52,908 nt of DNA, taken from the NCBI GenBank assembly GCA_035943635.1, contig DASZBX010000044.1, positions 1 to 52,908 of the forward strand, written 5' to 3'. The stretch comes from DASZBX01 sp035943635. GTDB lineage: Bacteria; Actinomycetota; Actinomycetes; Streptomycetales; Catenulisporaceae. A model generated the notes under the pieces. The model saw only the letters and a list, made by a program, of their open reading frames with translations, searched no databases and was not told the DNA's origin. The position numbers were made by a program, and so were the translations under genes. This document shows, piece after piece, positions 1 through 8,550 of this stretch. Position 1 is the first letter of the stretch; each line of letters begins with the position of its first letter.

Positions 1-108
1 AGGCACTCCCGAGCCAACTACCTCTCGCCGGCCGACTACGAGACCCGGTACCGGAAGGGCTTTACCAGCGTTATCAGTAGCCCTATACTGATACCCATAG
101 CCGCATGA
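1..108 (+). pseudogene. IS3-family transposase, C-terminal fragment
   Basis: Frame 1 is open from the window edge and reads RHSRANYLSPADYETRY, then a short tail and a TGA at 106-108. The pattern RxHSxxxxLSPxDYE is the C-terminal signature of IS3-type orfB (rve) transposases. The rest lies outside the window, so it may be intact upstream. The 15-residue tail after the motif is unlike the usual short end and may be acquired by fusion with flanking DNA. It differs from the IS3 copies near 37 kb and 51 kb. Confidence 0.7.
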
Positions 109-179
109 AACCCGGTGTCCACTTCCCGGGGGACGGCCCAGTCATCTCGGCGCCCTGGATGCTCATCCGCGATCTCACC

Positions 180-420
180 CTTGGTGCGGGCCGAGCCCTC
201 GCACGACGAGCACGTGCGTGAGCACCGGTGGGACCATTTGGCTGCGCTCGCAGGACCGCCGCTCCACCACCCCGCGGTCCGAAGGAACGCGGAGGGGACA
301 CTGCGAACTGATGGGTCGTCGGCTACCTGCTCACTGTCTCCACGGCTCCCTCGCCGGGATGGAGCCGACGGGCTCGTCCTCGGCCCGGTAGCACTCAGCT
401 CCAAACAGCTGTGGAAAATT
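180..420. repeat. Diverged repeat, copy A
   Basis: This stretch aligns with 36,470-36,720 in the same orientation. Shared blocks include GCCGCTCCACCACCC, a CCGAAG...CGGAG segment, CTGAT(A/G)GGTCGT and (C/T)GGGATGGAG, in the same order and spacing at roughly 70-75% identity by eye. No recognisable protein is encoded on either strand. Both copies sit beside IS3 transposase sequence. It could be part of an undescribed mobile element or of an intron; I could not identify it. From 109 to about 755 I see no gene. Confidence 0.5.
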
Positions 421-754
421 CGAGGTCAGCACCGATGCGCCCATGTGGACCACGACAACTTCCGAGCGCCCCCAAGTCAGAACGCCAGGTCGTCTCAGAC
501 GATCTGGATGCGGAAAGGCTCCGGGAACTCGATGCGCGCGTCCCCAGGCTCCCACTGTCCTACCGAGACGGACGCCGACGGGCGCAGCGGCTTGACCGTG
601 CGCCCTCGCGTGGGAATCGTCACCAGTTCACAAGCCCAGACCTTGGTCACCTCCCCCGTGCCCGCCGAGTGCATCAGACGGCGGCCGGGACACCAACGAT
701 CCGTGTGACTTAGCCGATAGTACGAACCTGTAGCGCGGTGAGGAACCCCCCACG

Positions 755-840
755 ATCATCGGCACTGCTCGACCCGGTTCAGCGTCTTCGTTCTGGCGGT
801 AGGCGCCGCAACCAGCATGATCTACGGGCTGGTTCGCTGA
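755..840 (+). pseudogene. DUF3040-like protein, C-terminal remnant
   Basis: The frame ending at TGA 838-840 reads SVFVLAVGAATSMIYGLVR, a hydrophobic C-terminus. The DNA from about 755 to 860 matches 20,590-20,690 at high identity, where the N-terminus of a DUF3040-type small membrane protein is present. Here the N-terminal part is missing and a stop at 739-741 precedes the fragment. This copy keeps the reading frame that the 20.6-kb copy has lost through a 2-nt insertion. Confidence 0.5.
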
Positions 841-1020
841 GCCGAGCCCCCTGGCGCACCGTCGCCCGCCGGCCCTGGAAGCTCCCCCGCTCCCCTGCCC
901 GCGGCGCCCGGAGCCTGCGTGGTCGCCCCGGGTAACCCCGACCCGGGCAAAGGCAACCCGCACCCCGGCAAGGGCGCCCCGCCTCCCGGCAAATCCAAGC
1001 CCAAACCGGCACACCCCTGA
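841..1020 (+). other. Pro/Gly/Lys-rich tail remnant
   Basis: In the same frame as the preceding remnant, directly after its stop, the DNA stays open to TGA 1018-1020. It encodes a low-complexity segment with two repeats of the type NPxPGKG followed by a basic end. It has no start codon with a ribosome binding site. It looks like the tail of a lost proline-rich protein rather than a gene. Function unknown. Confidence 0.3.
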
Positions 1021-1077
1021 CGGCCCGGGCGCAGCGGTGTCAACACGGATATCGAGTATTTTCGTGTGCCGGACTGA

Positions 1078-1230
1078 TCAGGCTTCGGGGACGGTCCTGC
1101 CGAAGTTCTCGAGGGTGATGTCGGTGGGTTCGGAGCCGCCGCGCGTACCCGTGTCGAGGGCGGCGAGTTCGTCGGTGGTGAGTTCGAAGTCGAACACGTC
1201 GGAGTTCCCGGTGGTCCGCTCGGATGTCGT
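1078..1230 (-). pseudogene. Aldo/keto reductase, C-terminal fragment
   Basis: On the minus strand a frame ending at TGA 1078-1080 reads DVFDFELTTDELAALDTG, then a GGSEP segment and a FGR-x-VPEA end. This is the standard C-terminus of aldo/keto reductases. The TIM barrel is absent; only about 45 residues remain. It is joined around 1225-1240 to the truncated VOC gene in a different frame, so the junction is a deletion or recombination scar. Confidence 0.6.
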
Positions 1231-1538
1231 TTCTCGGCGTCGAGGTCGTGATGACGCAGGTCGATGTGCATACGGTTCTTGGTGCTCTTCCGTTCCTCGA
1301 CCTGCTGTAACAGCAGTTCGACGCCGTCGCCGCCAGCGGGAACGAGCCGGAGATAGGGCCCGCCCCCGTCATCGTTCTGGCCGCCGCCCCAGTCGCTCAC
1401 GCACCCGAGGGCGGCGCACCAGAACGCCGCGGACCTGGCCAAGTCGGAGCAGTCCAGAACGATCGCCAGCACGGTGTCCGGACGCCCGCCATATCGGCTG
1501 GGCCTGCGCTCCGCGGGATCAGGGATCTGAGGAGTCAC
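1231..1538 (-). pseudogene. VOC (glyoxalase-like) domain protein, truncated
   Basis: The start ATG (1536-1538) overlaps the stop of the upstream alcohol dehydrogenase (ATGA), so it was the second gene of that operon. The first ~95 residues resemble actinobacterial VOC/glyoxalase-like proteins: VLDCSDLARSAAFWCAALG near residue 30 and MHIDLRHHDLDAEKRH near residue 90. VOC proteins normally run to ~120-130 residues. Homology stops at DLDAEKRH and the DNA changes to aldo/keto reductase sequence in another frame, so the second half is lost. Confidence 0.6.
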
Positions 1539-2719
1539 GGCTTGAACAGAACCTTGACGGCCCCGTCCTGCTTCTTCTGGAACATCTCGTACGCCGCCGG
1601 CGCTTCGCTCAGTGGCACGTGGTGGGTGGCGAACGTGTCGACGCCCAGCGGGTCCTCGTCGGTCAGCAGCGGGAGGATGTCATCGACCCATCGCCAGACG
1701 TTGGCCTGTCCCATGCGCATCTGGATCTGCTTGTCGAACATGGTCAGCATCGGCATCGGGTCGGTCATCCCGCCGTAGACGCCCGAGAGCGACACGGTCC
1801 CGCCGCGGCGCACGACGTCGATCGCCAGGTGCAGTGCGGCCATGCTGTCGACGCCGACATGCTGCATCATCCTCGCGGCCAGCGCGTTGGGGATCAGCGC
1901 GGTCATCTGCTGGGCGAGCTTGCCGACCGGCGCGCCGTGCGCCTCCATGCCGACCGCGTCGATCACCGCGTCCGGGCCACGGCCACCGGTCAAGGAGCGG
2001 ATGTCGTCGGCGAGCTTCTTGCCGTGCTCTTCGAAGTCGAGTACCTGCACGCCGCGGGACCGGGCGCGCTCGAGCCGCTCGGGCACCAGGTCGACGCCGA
2101 TCACAGTCTCCGTGCCCAGATGCGTCGCGATCCGGGTGCACATCTCGCCGATCGGCCCGAGGCCCAGCACGGCCACGCTGCCGCCGGGCGGGATGGCTGC
2201 GTACTGCACGGCCTGCCAGGCGGTGGGCAGCACGTCGGACAGGAACACGAACCGGTCATCGGCCGGCCCCTGCGGCACCTTGATCGGGAGGGTGTCGCCG
2301 AACGGAACCCGCAGGAACTCGGCCTGACCGCCGGGGATCTGTCCGTATAGCTTCGTGTAGCCGAACAGGGAAGCGCCCGTACCGTACTCGCGTACCTGAG
2401 TCGTCTCACACTGGGACTGCAAGCCCTGCTCACACATGAAACACGTGCCGCAGGAGACGTTGAACGGCACCACCACCCGGTCGCCTTCCCGCAGCTTGGT
2501 CACGTCGGAGCCCACTTCCTTGACCACGCCCATCGGCTCGTGGCCCAGGATGTCGCCCTCGCCCAGGAACGGGCCCAGGACCTCGTAGAGGTGCAGGTCG
2601 GAACCGCACAGTCCGGTGGACGTGATCTCGATGATCACATCCGTCGGCTCCTTGATCACCGGGTCCGGGACCTCTTGCACCCGTACGTCCCGCTTCCCGT
2701 GCCAGGTCAACGCTTTCAT
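1535..2719 (-). CDS. Zinc-dependent alcohol dehydrogenase family protein
   Basis: A 394-residue medium-chain dehydrogenase. GLCGSDLHLYE (~res 37) and GHEPMG (~res 59) supply catalytic zinc ligands. CGTCFMCEQGLQSQC (~res 90) holds the four structural-zinc cysteines. GLGPIGEMCTR (~res 190) is the NAD(P)-binding loop. The length and the insertion after the cofactor domain resemble the glutathione-independent formaldehyde dehydrogenase/threonine dehydrogenase-like branch. The substrate cannot be read from sequence. A strong AAGGAGG lies 7 nt before the ATG. It was co-transcribed with the broken VOC gene. Confidence 0.88.
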   Translation of the reverse strand: MKALTWHGKRDVRVQEVPDPVIKEPTDVIIEITSTGLCGSDLHLYEVLGPFLGEGDILGHEPMGVVKEVGSDVTKLREGDRVVVPFNVSCGTCFMCEQGLQSQCETTQVREYGTGASLFGYTKLYGQIPGGQAEFLRVPFGDTLPIKVPQGPADDRFVFLSDVLPTAWQAVQYAAIPPGGSVAVLGLGPIGEMCTRIATHLGTETVIGVDLVPERLERARSRGVQVLDFEEHGKKLADDIRSLTGGRGPDAVIDAVGMEAHGAPVGKLAQQMTALIPNALAARMMQHVGVDSMAALHLAIDVVRRGGTVSLSGVYGGMTDPMPMLTMFDKQIQMRMGQANVWRWVDDILPLLTDEDPLGVDTFATHHVPLSEAPAAYEMFQKKQDGAVKVLFKP

Positions 2720-2881
2720 AGGTCCTCCTTCTATGTGTCCGGCGGATTTGCCCGCGCTCAGCCGACTCCGCAGATTGCCCAGGCACCCGCAGCCGAAACC
2801 CTCAGGAACCGGGCGTTCCCGACCGACAAAAAGTTCGATCGACGAGGGTTTACCGCCCTATATCCGGGAACCCGGGCGCGC

Positions 2882-3691
2882 ATGAACACGAACACGACAC
2901 CCGAGATCACCCGACCGTTCGCCGTCGTGACCGGCGCCTCCAGCGGGATCGGCTTCGAACTGGCCAAGCAGTTCGCCGAACACGGCTTCGACCTGCTGAT
3001 CAACTCCGAGGACTCGCACCTGGCCGGCGCCGCGGAACAGCTGCGCCTGACCGGGGCCGACGTGCAGGAACTCCAGATGAACCTGCGCACCTACGACGGC
3101 GTGGAGGACCTCTACACCGCCATCCGGGCCGACGGGCGCCCGGTAGCCGCAGCCGCCTTGAACGCCGGCGTCGGCCAGGGCGGGGCGTTCCTGGACATCA
3201 GCCTGGCCGCCGACCTGGAGATCATCGAACTGAACGTCACCTCCACGGTCCACCTGGCCAAGCGCCTGCTGCACGACATGGCCGACCGGGACGAGGGCCG
3301 CGTCCTGATCACCTCCTCGCTCGCCTCGACCATGCCCGGATCGTTCCAGGCCGTCTACAACGCCTCGAAGTCCTTCCTCCAGTCGTTCGGCGAGGCTCTG
3401 CAGAACGAACTGAAGGACACCGGGGTCACGCTGACCATCCTGATGCCCGGGCCCACCGACACCAACTTCTTCCACCGCGCGGAGATGGACGACACCAAGA
3501 TCGGCCAAGGCGGCAAGGACGACCCGGCCCAGGTCGCCGAACAGGGCTACAAGGCACTGATGGCCGACAAGGACAAGCTCGTCGCCGGATCGGCCAAGAC
3601 CAAGGCCCAGGGCCTGGCCAACAAGATCCTGCCGGACAGCCTCAAGGCCGAGGCGCACCGGAAGATGGTCGAACCCGGATCCGGGCAATAG
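2882..3691 (+). CDS. Short-chain dehydrogenase/reductase (SDR)
   Basis: A 269-residue classical SDR. TGASSGIG (~res 19) binds the dinucleotide, NAG (~res 94) follows strand 4, ITSS supplies the catalytic serine and YNASK the Tyr/Lys pair. The C-terminal ~40 residues are lysine-rich and beyond the usual SDR core. The ATG at 2882 was chosen because it lies about 14 residues before the glycine motif; no clear ribosome binding site precedes it. It is divergent from the alcohol dehydrogenase and ends at a strong terminator. Substrate unknown. Confidence 0.87.
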   Translation: MNTNTTPEITRPFAVVTGASSGIGFELAKQFAEHGFDLLINSEDSHLAGAAEQLRLTGADVQELQMNLRTYDGVEDLYTAIRADGRPVAAAALNAGVGQGGAFLDISLAADLEIIELNVTSTVHLAKRLLHDMADRDEGRVLITSSLASTMPGSFQAVYNASKSFLQSFGEALQNELKDTGVTLTILMPGPTDTNFFHRAEMDDTKIGQGGKDDPAQVAEQGYKALMADKDKLVAGSAKTKAQGLANKILPDSLKAEAHRKMVEPGSGQ

Positions 3692-3720
3692 TCGGCAGTG
3701 GCAGGACGGCGCGTACAACC

Positions 3721-3767
3721 GGTGTGCCCAGGGCCCGGAACGGGAAGTTCCGGGCCCTGGGCACACC
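3721..3767. terminator. Bidirectional terminator hairpin
   Basis: A perfect 21-bp inverted repeat (3721-3741 paired with 3747-3767) encloses a 5-nt loop. It lies between the convergent SDR and glycosyltransferase genes and is GC-rich without a long T tract, as is usual in actinomycetes. Confidence 0.85.
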
Positions 3768-3797
3768 TGCCGCCGGGCCGCGGCCGACTGATCGCGA

Positions 3798-4631
3798 TCA
3801 GTGCGGTCGTCGACGGATCCATTCGTCGAGTCCTGGCTCGTATCGGACGAGGCCCAGTTCGGCGAATTGCTCGAGCCACCCTCGCATGGGCCACCACCCC
3901 CACCGGTCGCGGAAGATGTGCGCGTTGCGCAGGATGTCGTCGAGGTGGCTGACCGGGGGTTGTTCGACCGGGTGGTGCTGGTGGTAGGCGGGTGCGCCGC
4001 CGATCCAATACAGGGGAACGCCGGCACGCCGGGCGAGTTGGGCGAAGTCGGTGTCCTCACCGCCGTATCCCACATACTGCTCGTGGAAACCCCCGAGGCG
4101 CTGCCACGTGTCGGCGCCGACGGCGAAGGACAAGGACCAGAACAGGGAGTAGTCCCGCGCCGGAAGGATCTGTCCGTCCGCGGGCGCAGGGCGGGCGCCA
4201 TGGGGTTGGGCCAGATGCGCAAGTTCGTCCAGCCGGTATCCGTCCGATCCCGGGGCCGGGAGATAGCTGACCGTTCCGCAAAACACGCCAGGCTCCGGCG
4301 CTCTCTGGAAAGCCTCACGGTAGCCGTGGAGTAGTGAAGAACCCGGAACACAGTCGACATCGAGGAAAACAAGCAGTTCGGCGCCATAGTCAAGAGCCTG
4401 CCGGGCGCCGGCGTTACGCGCCCGAGCCAGCGGCAAACCCGAAGGCGCAGCAGGAATGTGAAGGACGGTAGCCGCAGGGCCGGTGGCCAATCTCTCCGCA
4501 CACAGCCGGGGGTCGTCCATGGCGACGACGATGTAGTGCTCAGGGATCACGGTGCCCGCCGCCAGTCCCTGGTGTTGGAGCGACAAGTGATCGTGTCGCC
4601 CGCGGACGGGCGTGATCACCGCTGATTTCAC
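3798..4631 (-). CDS. Family 2 glycosyltransferase
   Basis: A 277-residue GT-A type transferase. The start MKSAVITPVRGR is a family-2 N-terminus. LVFLDVDCV (~res 90) holds the metal-binding DxD, and GGEDTDF (~res 195) is the C-terminal acceptor/catalytic motif of the glyco_transf_7C type. No membrane segment is visible, so it is probably cytoplasmic. Its GTG start overlaps the stop of the preceding gene (GTGA), and it is the last gene of the four-glycosyltransferase operon. Donor and acceptor are unknown. Confidence 0.85.
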   Translation of the reverse strand: MKSAVITPVRGRHDHLSLQHQGLAAGTVIPEHYIVVAMDDPRLCAERLATGPAATVLHIPAAPSGLPLARARNAGARQALDYGAELLVFLDVDCVPGSSLLHGYREAFQRAPEPGVFCGTVSYLPAPGSDGYRLDELAHLAQPHGARPAPADGQILPARDYSLFWSLSFAVGADTWQRLGGFHEQYVGYGGEDTDFAQLARRAGVPLYWIGGAPAYHQHHPVEQPPVSHLDDILRNAHIFRDRWGWWPMRGWLEQFAELGLVRYEPGLDEWIRRRPH

Positions 4632-5704
4632 GGAGCGCCACCGTTCCCTGCGCGCACACCGACCCTGCTGTCCCCGGATGCCCGAACCACGGAGATGGCG
4701 GCCGGTTCATGAAAACGTGCGGCGAGGTCGCTCAGGAAGGTCGCGGCGACGCGCGCGCCGTCGCCCGGGGACCAGGCGGTCCACCGCTCGCCGTCGAGCG
4801 TGGACGCGGTATGGAGCAGGGCCGGCCACTGGTCGGGAGCGGGCCAGGAATCCCGGACGAGGGCAAGGCCGGCGCGGTGTAGTGCCGCGGCAGTGGCGTG
4901 CTGCTCGCCGTGCGGGCGTTGCTGAGGAATGATGACGGCCGGGCGGCGGGCGGCCGCGCATTCGGCGACGGCGTTCTGGCCCGCATGGGTCACCACGATG
5001 TCCGCTTCGCACAATGCCGACCACGGGTCGCGCACCCAGTCCTGTGCGCCGGGGCCACCCAGGGTGCGCCAATTCCACCCAGGAGTCGCTGACGCGGCGG
5101 CGGCGATGTCCTCATGGTTCACCACGCTGCCGCCGGCACCGAACATCACCAGCACGTTGCGCGTGGTGGACGTGGCCGGGACCGGCGGGCGTGCGTCGAA
5201 GCGGGAGAACGCTCCGCTGAAACAGGTCTTGGCCCGCCAGGACTCGGGCCACTGCGGGTCGGCCGGGGAGATGGTGCTCGGCCAGGGGGCCAGCAGCGCG
5301 TCGACCATGGCGTATTCAGTGCGGTGCGGCTGGTCGGTGCGGTCGCCCGGCATGGCGACGGCGACGACGGGGATACCCATGAGTCGAGCCATCAGGGCGA
5401 CTTCGACGGAGACGTCGCTGACGAACAGGCTCGGAACGTGCTCGTCGATCCACGCGGCGATCTTGGCCATCCGGGTGCGCAGACCCGGATGACGGGCCGG
5501 CGCCCAGTGCAGGACGCCGTTCGCGGTAGCGTCGGGATCGACGCGCGGGCTCTCGTCGCGCGGCAGGTGCACCCAACCCCCTGCCCACTGCACCGGTCGG
5601 GGCAGGGAGGAGAGCAGAGTGAGGGGTTCGGCCATGTGCTCGGCGATGTTCAAGGCACGGTGCAGATGGCCTCGTCCCTGGTGGTGGACGTAGTATCCGA
5701 TCAT
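4628..5704 (-). CDS. GT-B glycosyltransferase (UDP-glycosyltransferase/MurG-like)
   Basis: A 358-residue protein. The N-terminus MIGYYVHHQGRGHLHRAL is the GxGH-type acceptor-side start of GT1/GT28 enzymes. VLVMFGAGGSV (~res 185) opens the second Rossmann domain, and HAGQNAVAECAAARRP (~res 260) is the nucleotide-sugar binding motif. No signal peptide or membrane helix. Third gene of the operon, 19 nt after the GT4 gene and overlapping the GT2 gene. The last ~35 residues are poorly conserved-looking. Confidence 0.82.
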   Translation of the reverse strand: MIGYYVHHQGRGHLHRALNIAEHMAEPLTLLSSLPRPVQWAGGWVHLPRDESPRVDPDATANGVLHWAPARHPGLRTRMAKIAAWIDEHVPSLFVSDVSVEVALMARLMGIPVVAVAMPGDRTDQPHRTEYAMVDALLAPWPSTISPADPQWPESWRAKTCFSGAFSRFDARPPVPATSTTRNVLVMFGAGGSVVNHEDIAAAASATPGWNWRTLGGPGAQDWVRDPWSALCEADIVVTHAGQNAVAECAAARRPAVIIPQQRPHGEQHATAAALHRAGLALVRDSWPAPDQWPALLHTASTLDGERWTAWSPGDGARVAATFLSDLAARFHEPAAISVVRASGDSRVGVRAGNGGAP

Positions 5705-5723
5705 CGGAGGCTCCCGGCGGACG

Positions 5724-6791
5724 TCATGAGGCGATGGTCTGATAGATGCGCTGATATTTGTCGATCATGGAGTCGATGGAGCATTCGCGTTCCGCGTGAG
5801 CCCGGATCTCGGATCGGGGCAGTTCCACGGCGTCCGGGATGGCTTCGGCCAGCGCCGCGACGTTCCCGGGCTCGACAAGCCGGCCGCAGGCGGGTGGGAT
5901 CAGTTCGGGCAGTGCTCCTCGGGCGAAACCGCACACCGGTGTGCCGCAGGCGAGGGATTCGGCGACGACCAGGCCGTACGGTTCGTCCCAGCACGGGGTG
6001 ACGAGCGTCGCGCGTGCCCGGCCGACCAGGCCGGCCAGGGCGTTCTGCGGCAGGTGGCCGACGTACCGGGCGTCCGGCCCGAGCAGGGGCCGGACAGCAC
6101 GGTCGAAATAGCCCTGGTCACTGACCGGTCCGGCCAGCAGCAGCGGCTCCCCGGCCGCGCGCGCCGCCTCGATCGCCAGGTGCGGGGCCTTCTCCGGGGT
6201 GATCCGCCCGGACCACACCAGGGGCCCGCCGCCCGGCCCGGCCTTCCATCGGTCGATGTCGATACCGTTGAGTACCACGGTCGCACGCGGAACCACGTGC
6301 TGCCAGGAGCGCGCGGTGTGGGAGCTGACCGCGGTGAACGTGACCGGGCACCGGCGCGGGGCCTGCACCGCGGATTCCAACCAGGGCGTGGGCGGGGTGT
6401 GCAGCGTGGTCAGGACGGGAGCCGGTATCGCGGAGGCCATGGCCACGGGCAGGTAATGCAGGCTGTTGTTGTGGATGACGTCGAAGCCGGGCCCGGCCGG
6501 GTCGGCCAGGTCCAACATGAGCTGGAGGTAGGCGTGGTGTTCGGCGACCCACTCGGGCGCGGCCATGCTGACGTCGGCCCGCGCCGCGTCGCTGAGCACC
6601 GGGTGGCGCACGGCCAGCTCGGCCGTTCCCAACGCCGGATCCGAGCCCGGCCCGGCGAACAGGGTGACCTCGTGGCCCCGATCGATCAGGCCTCGGGCCA
6701 GCGCCCAGGTGTGTGCTTCCAGGCCACCGGCGAAGGGTTCCCGGATGGGGAATCGGGCCGAGGCGATCAAGGCGATCCGTAGCGCGTTCAT
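5724..6791 (-). CDS. Family 4 glycosyltransferase
   Basis: A 355-residue GT-B enzyme. PFAGGLEAHTWALARGL (~res 19) is the N-terminal glycine-rich acceptor loop. LVWSGRITPEKAPHLAIEA (~res 190) is the donor-domain SGR-x-xPEK motif. EPYGLVVAESLACGTPV (~res 265) carries the E-x7-E motif of GT4 retaining enzymes. ATGA overlap with the upstream gene shows translational coupling. Substrate unknown. Confidence 0.87.
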   Translation of the reverse strand: MNALRIALIASARFPIREPFAGGLEAHTWALARGLIDRGHEVTLFAGPGSDPALGTAELAVRHPVLSDAARADVSMAAPEWVAEHHAYLQLMLDLADPAGPGFDVIHNNSLHYLPVAMASAIPAPVLTTLHTPPTPWLESAVQAPRRCPVTFTAVSSHTARSWQHVVPRATVVLNGIDIDRWKAGPGGGPLVWSGRITPEKAPHLAIEAARAAGEPLLLAGPVSDQGYFDRAVRPLLGPDARYVGHLPQNALAGLVGRARATLVTPCWDEPYGLVVAESLACGTPVCGFARGALPELIPPACGRLVEPGNVAALAEAIPDAVELPRSEIRAHAERECSIDSMIDKYQRIYQTIAS

Positions 6792-7897
6792 CGCCGTAGA
6801 CTCCGGTAGATGCCGTGGTGAGCCTGTCCGACCTGGTCGCGCTCAGTCGCCCGGCCGCTCGCCGACGCGCGCCACTGCGGCCGCTCCCGGTACGCCGTCC
6901 GTACTGCGTCGTCCAGCGACTCCTCGTCCAGCCCAGACCGGTCGTGCCCATAGGTCATACAGGGTCGCTGCTGCGCGTAATAGCCACACGACGGCGCGCA
7001 CACCGCGGTGCCCAGGTCATAGCAGGCCTCCAACCATCCCGAATGCGTGCCGAAACGGTAGGGCAGAACGGACAGATCCACGCTTTGCAGGTAATCCCAC
7101 AGTTGATCGTCGGAGAAATAGTCGTGCACGTGCAGCTTTAGTGCCCCGCTCTCGGCCAGTTTCCGCAGCCGCGGCAGGACGGTGGGCTCATACCAGTAGC
7201 TCGCCGGGTCCTCGATCTCGGGATGAATGTCCACCCGCAGCCGGGCCTGCGGAAGGTCGGCGACCGTCTGCGCGATCACCTCGATGACCGGCAGCGGCGC
7301 CATGTTCGGCCGGATGCTCTTGGCGTGCACGGCGACCGTGTACACATCCGACGTCGGGCGGGCACCTTCGATCCTCGGAAGGTCCACCACGTGCGGGTGC
7401 GGCAGGACTGTCGCACGCCGGCCCCAGGTGGTCTGAATGCGATCGGCGGCTCCCGGCGTCAAGGTGATCAGATGATCGGCCGCCGGTACGAGGACATCCA
7501 GTTGCCGCCGGTGCTCCTCAGGCTCGCGATGATGCGGATTCTCCAAGTCGTGCACCGTGTAGACCAGCGGCTTTTTCCACCGGCGCAACTCGGCGACCAA
7601 GTCGGCCAACTGCTGCGGCGTCTGAGCGTCGAATCCGAAGTGCACGTGGAACACGTCGAACGCGTCCCGGTTCGCGCGCACCCACGCAGGATCCAACATC
7701 ACCGGCGGCCACCACTGCTGAGAACCGACGGGCGCACCGCACGGACGCGGATCCGGAAGCCGGCGTACGACCTCCTGCGCGTATGTCGGCTCCAAGTGCT
7801 GCACGTACACATGGCCGGCCGGAACCGACGCCACCCGGATTTCCGGGCTTGCACATGTGCCGGCTGGCTCCTGTACGGCTGAGATGACCGTGTCCAT
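6788..7897 (-). CDS. Glycosyltransferase (GT4-like), first gene of operon
   Basis: A 369-residue GT-B-like protein with VFHVHFGFDAQTPQQ and LVYTVHDLENPHH in the N-domain and VLPHPHVVDLP plus LSVLPYRFGTHSGWLEA in the C-domain. The E-x7-E motif is degenerate (SGWLEACYDLG), so it may be divergent or a partner subunit. An ATG 12 nt further upstream exists, but GGGAGG lies between the two and is correctly spaced for the ATG at 7895-7897, which decides the start. It heads four consecutive glycosyltransferase genes with overlaps of 4 nt or gaps under 20 nt. Confidence 0.78.
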   Translation of the reverse strand: MDTVISAVQEPAGTCASPEIRVASVPAGHVYVQHLEPTYAQEVVRRLPDPRPCGAPVGSQQWWPPVMLDPAWVRANRDAFDVFHVHFGFDAQTPQQLADLVAELRRWKKPLVYTVHDLENPHHREPEEHRRQLDVLVPAADHLITLTPGAADRIQTTWGRRATVLPHPHVVDLPRIEGARPTSDVYTVAVHAKSIRPNMAPLPVIEVIAQTVADLPQARLRVDIHPEIEDPASYWYEPTVLPRLRKLAESGALKLHVHDYFSDDQLWDYLQSVDLSVLPYRFGTHSGWLEACYDLGTAVCAPSCGYYAQQRPCMTYGHDRSGLDEESLDDAVRTAYRERPQWRASASGRATERDQVGQAHHGIYRSLRR

Positions 7898-8464
7898 CAC
7901 ACCTCCCATAAGTCACATGGCAACCGTGCTGCCCGCACGATTGCCCGCATGTCCAGGTTTAATCCCTAGGTATTGCTTTCATGACAAATCAACCCAGAGT
8001 GCGTATTACCAGGCAGCAGGAAAATTCGCGGCACTGGCCGAGGCGGTCGACCGGTGCCGCTCTATTCCCGGAAAAGGCCGACGCCAAACGTGGCGTTCAC
8101 GATGATGCGCAGGTCCAGCCGCCGCCCGAGAACAGGCGCCGCCCACGCCGGACCGCCACCGGTGAACGCGCTGACCCCCAACCGGGCGACCCAGTCCTCA
8201 CTGGCCGCCCGCACGATCGGACGATCGGCTTGCGCCGTCATCGAGATCGCCGCCCCTCCACGATCGGCACCCGCGCACACGCCCGGCCCAGGCGGTCGAA
8301 CAAACCGGGCGTCGACCCGCGGGCCGCTGCCGCCGTCTGGGGCGCCCGCGCCGGATCTGCCGTCACACCACCCGTCAACTCGCTGCGGAAAGCCGCCGAG
8401 GCCGTGGCCCGGATACCGGGCCGTCCTGGAAGACCGCGAGCCCGGGCCAGGCCCGCCGGACATG
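7898..8464. other. Intergenic region without a recognised gene
   Basis: About 570 bp between the glycosyltransferase operon and the hemerythrin terminator. Open frames exist on both strands, but none has a family signature and ribosome binding site together. The first 90 bp next to the operon are AT-richer than their surroundings (TTTAATCCCTAGGTATTGC near 7960) and probably hold the operon promoter. The minus frame ending with VNATFGVGLFRE at ~8063 could be the tail of a degraded gene; I cannot name it. Confidence 0.3.
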
Positions 8465-8502
8465 AAAAAGCCCGGTCGGCCGCGCTCTGGCGGTCGCCGG
8501 GC
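8465..8502 (-). terminator. Rho-independent terminator of hemerythrin gene
   Basis: On the minus strand, about 50 nt after the hemerythrin stop, a GC-rich stem (8489-8502 with 8470-8483, one bulge) is followed by five T residues (AAAAA at 8465-8469 on the plus strand). Confidence 0.7.
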
Positions 8503-8550
8503 CCGGGGCCGGCCGGTCCGTCCGCGAAGGAGGGCCGGCCGGTGATCGGA

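Noticed and set aside
115..708. Open frame of 197 codons after the IS3 fragment
   Set aside because: No ribosome binding site or family motif. It crosses the diverged repeat, which is not coding-like in the other copy.
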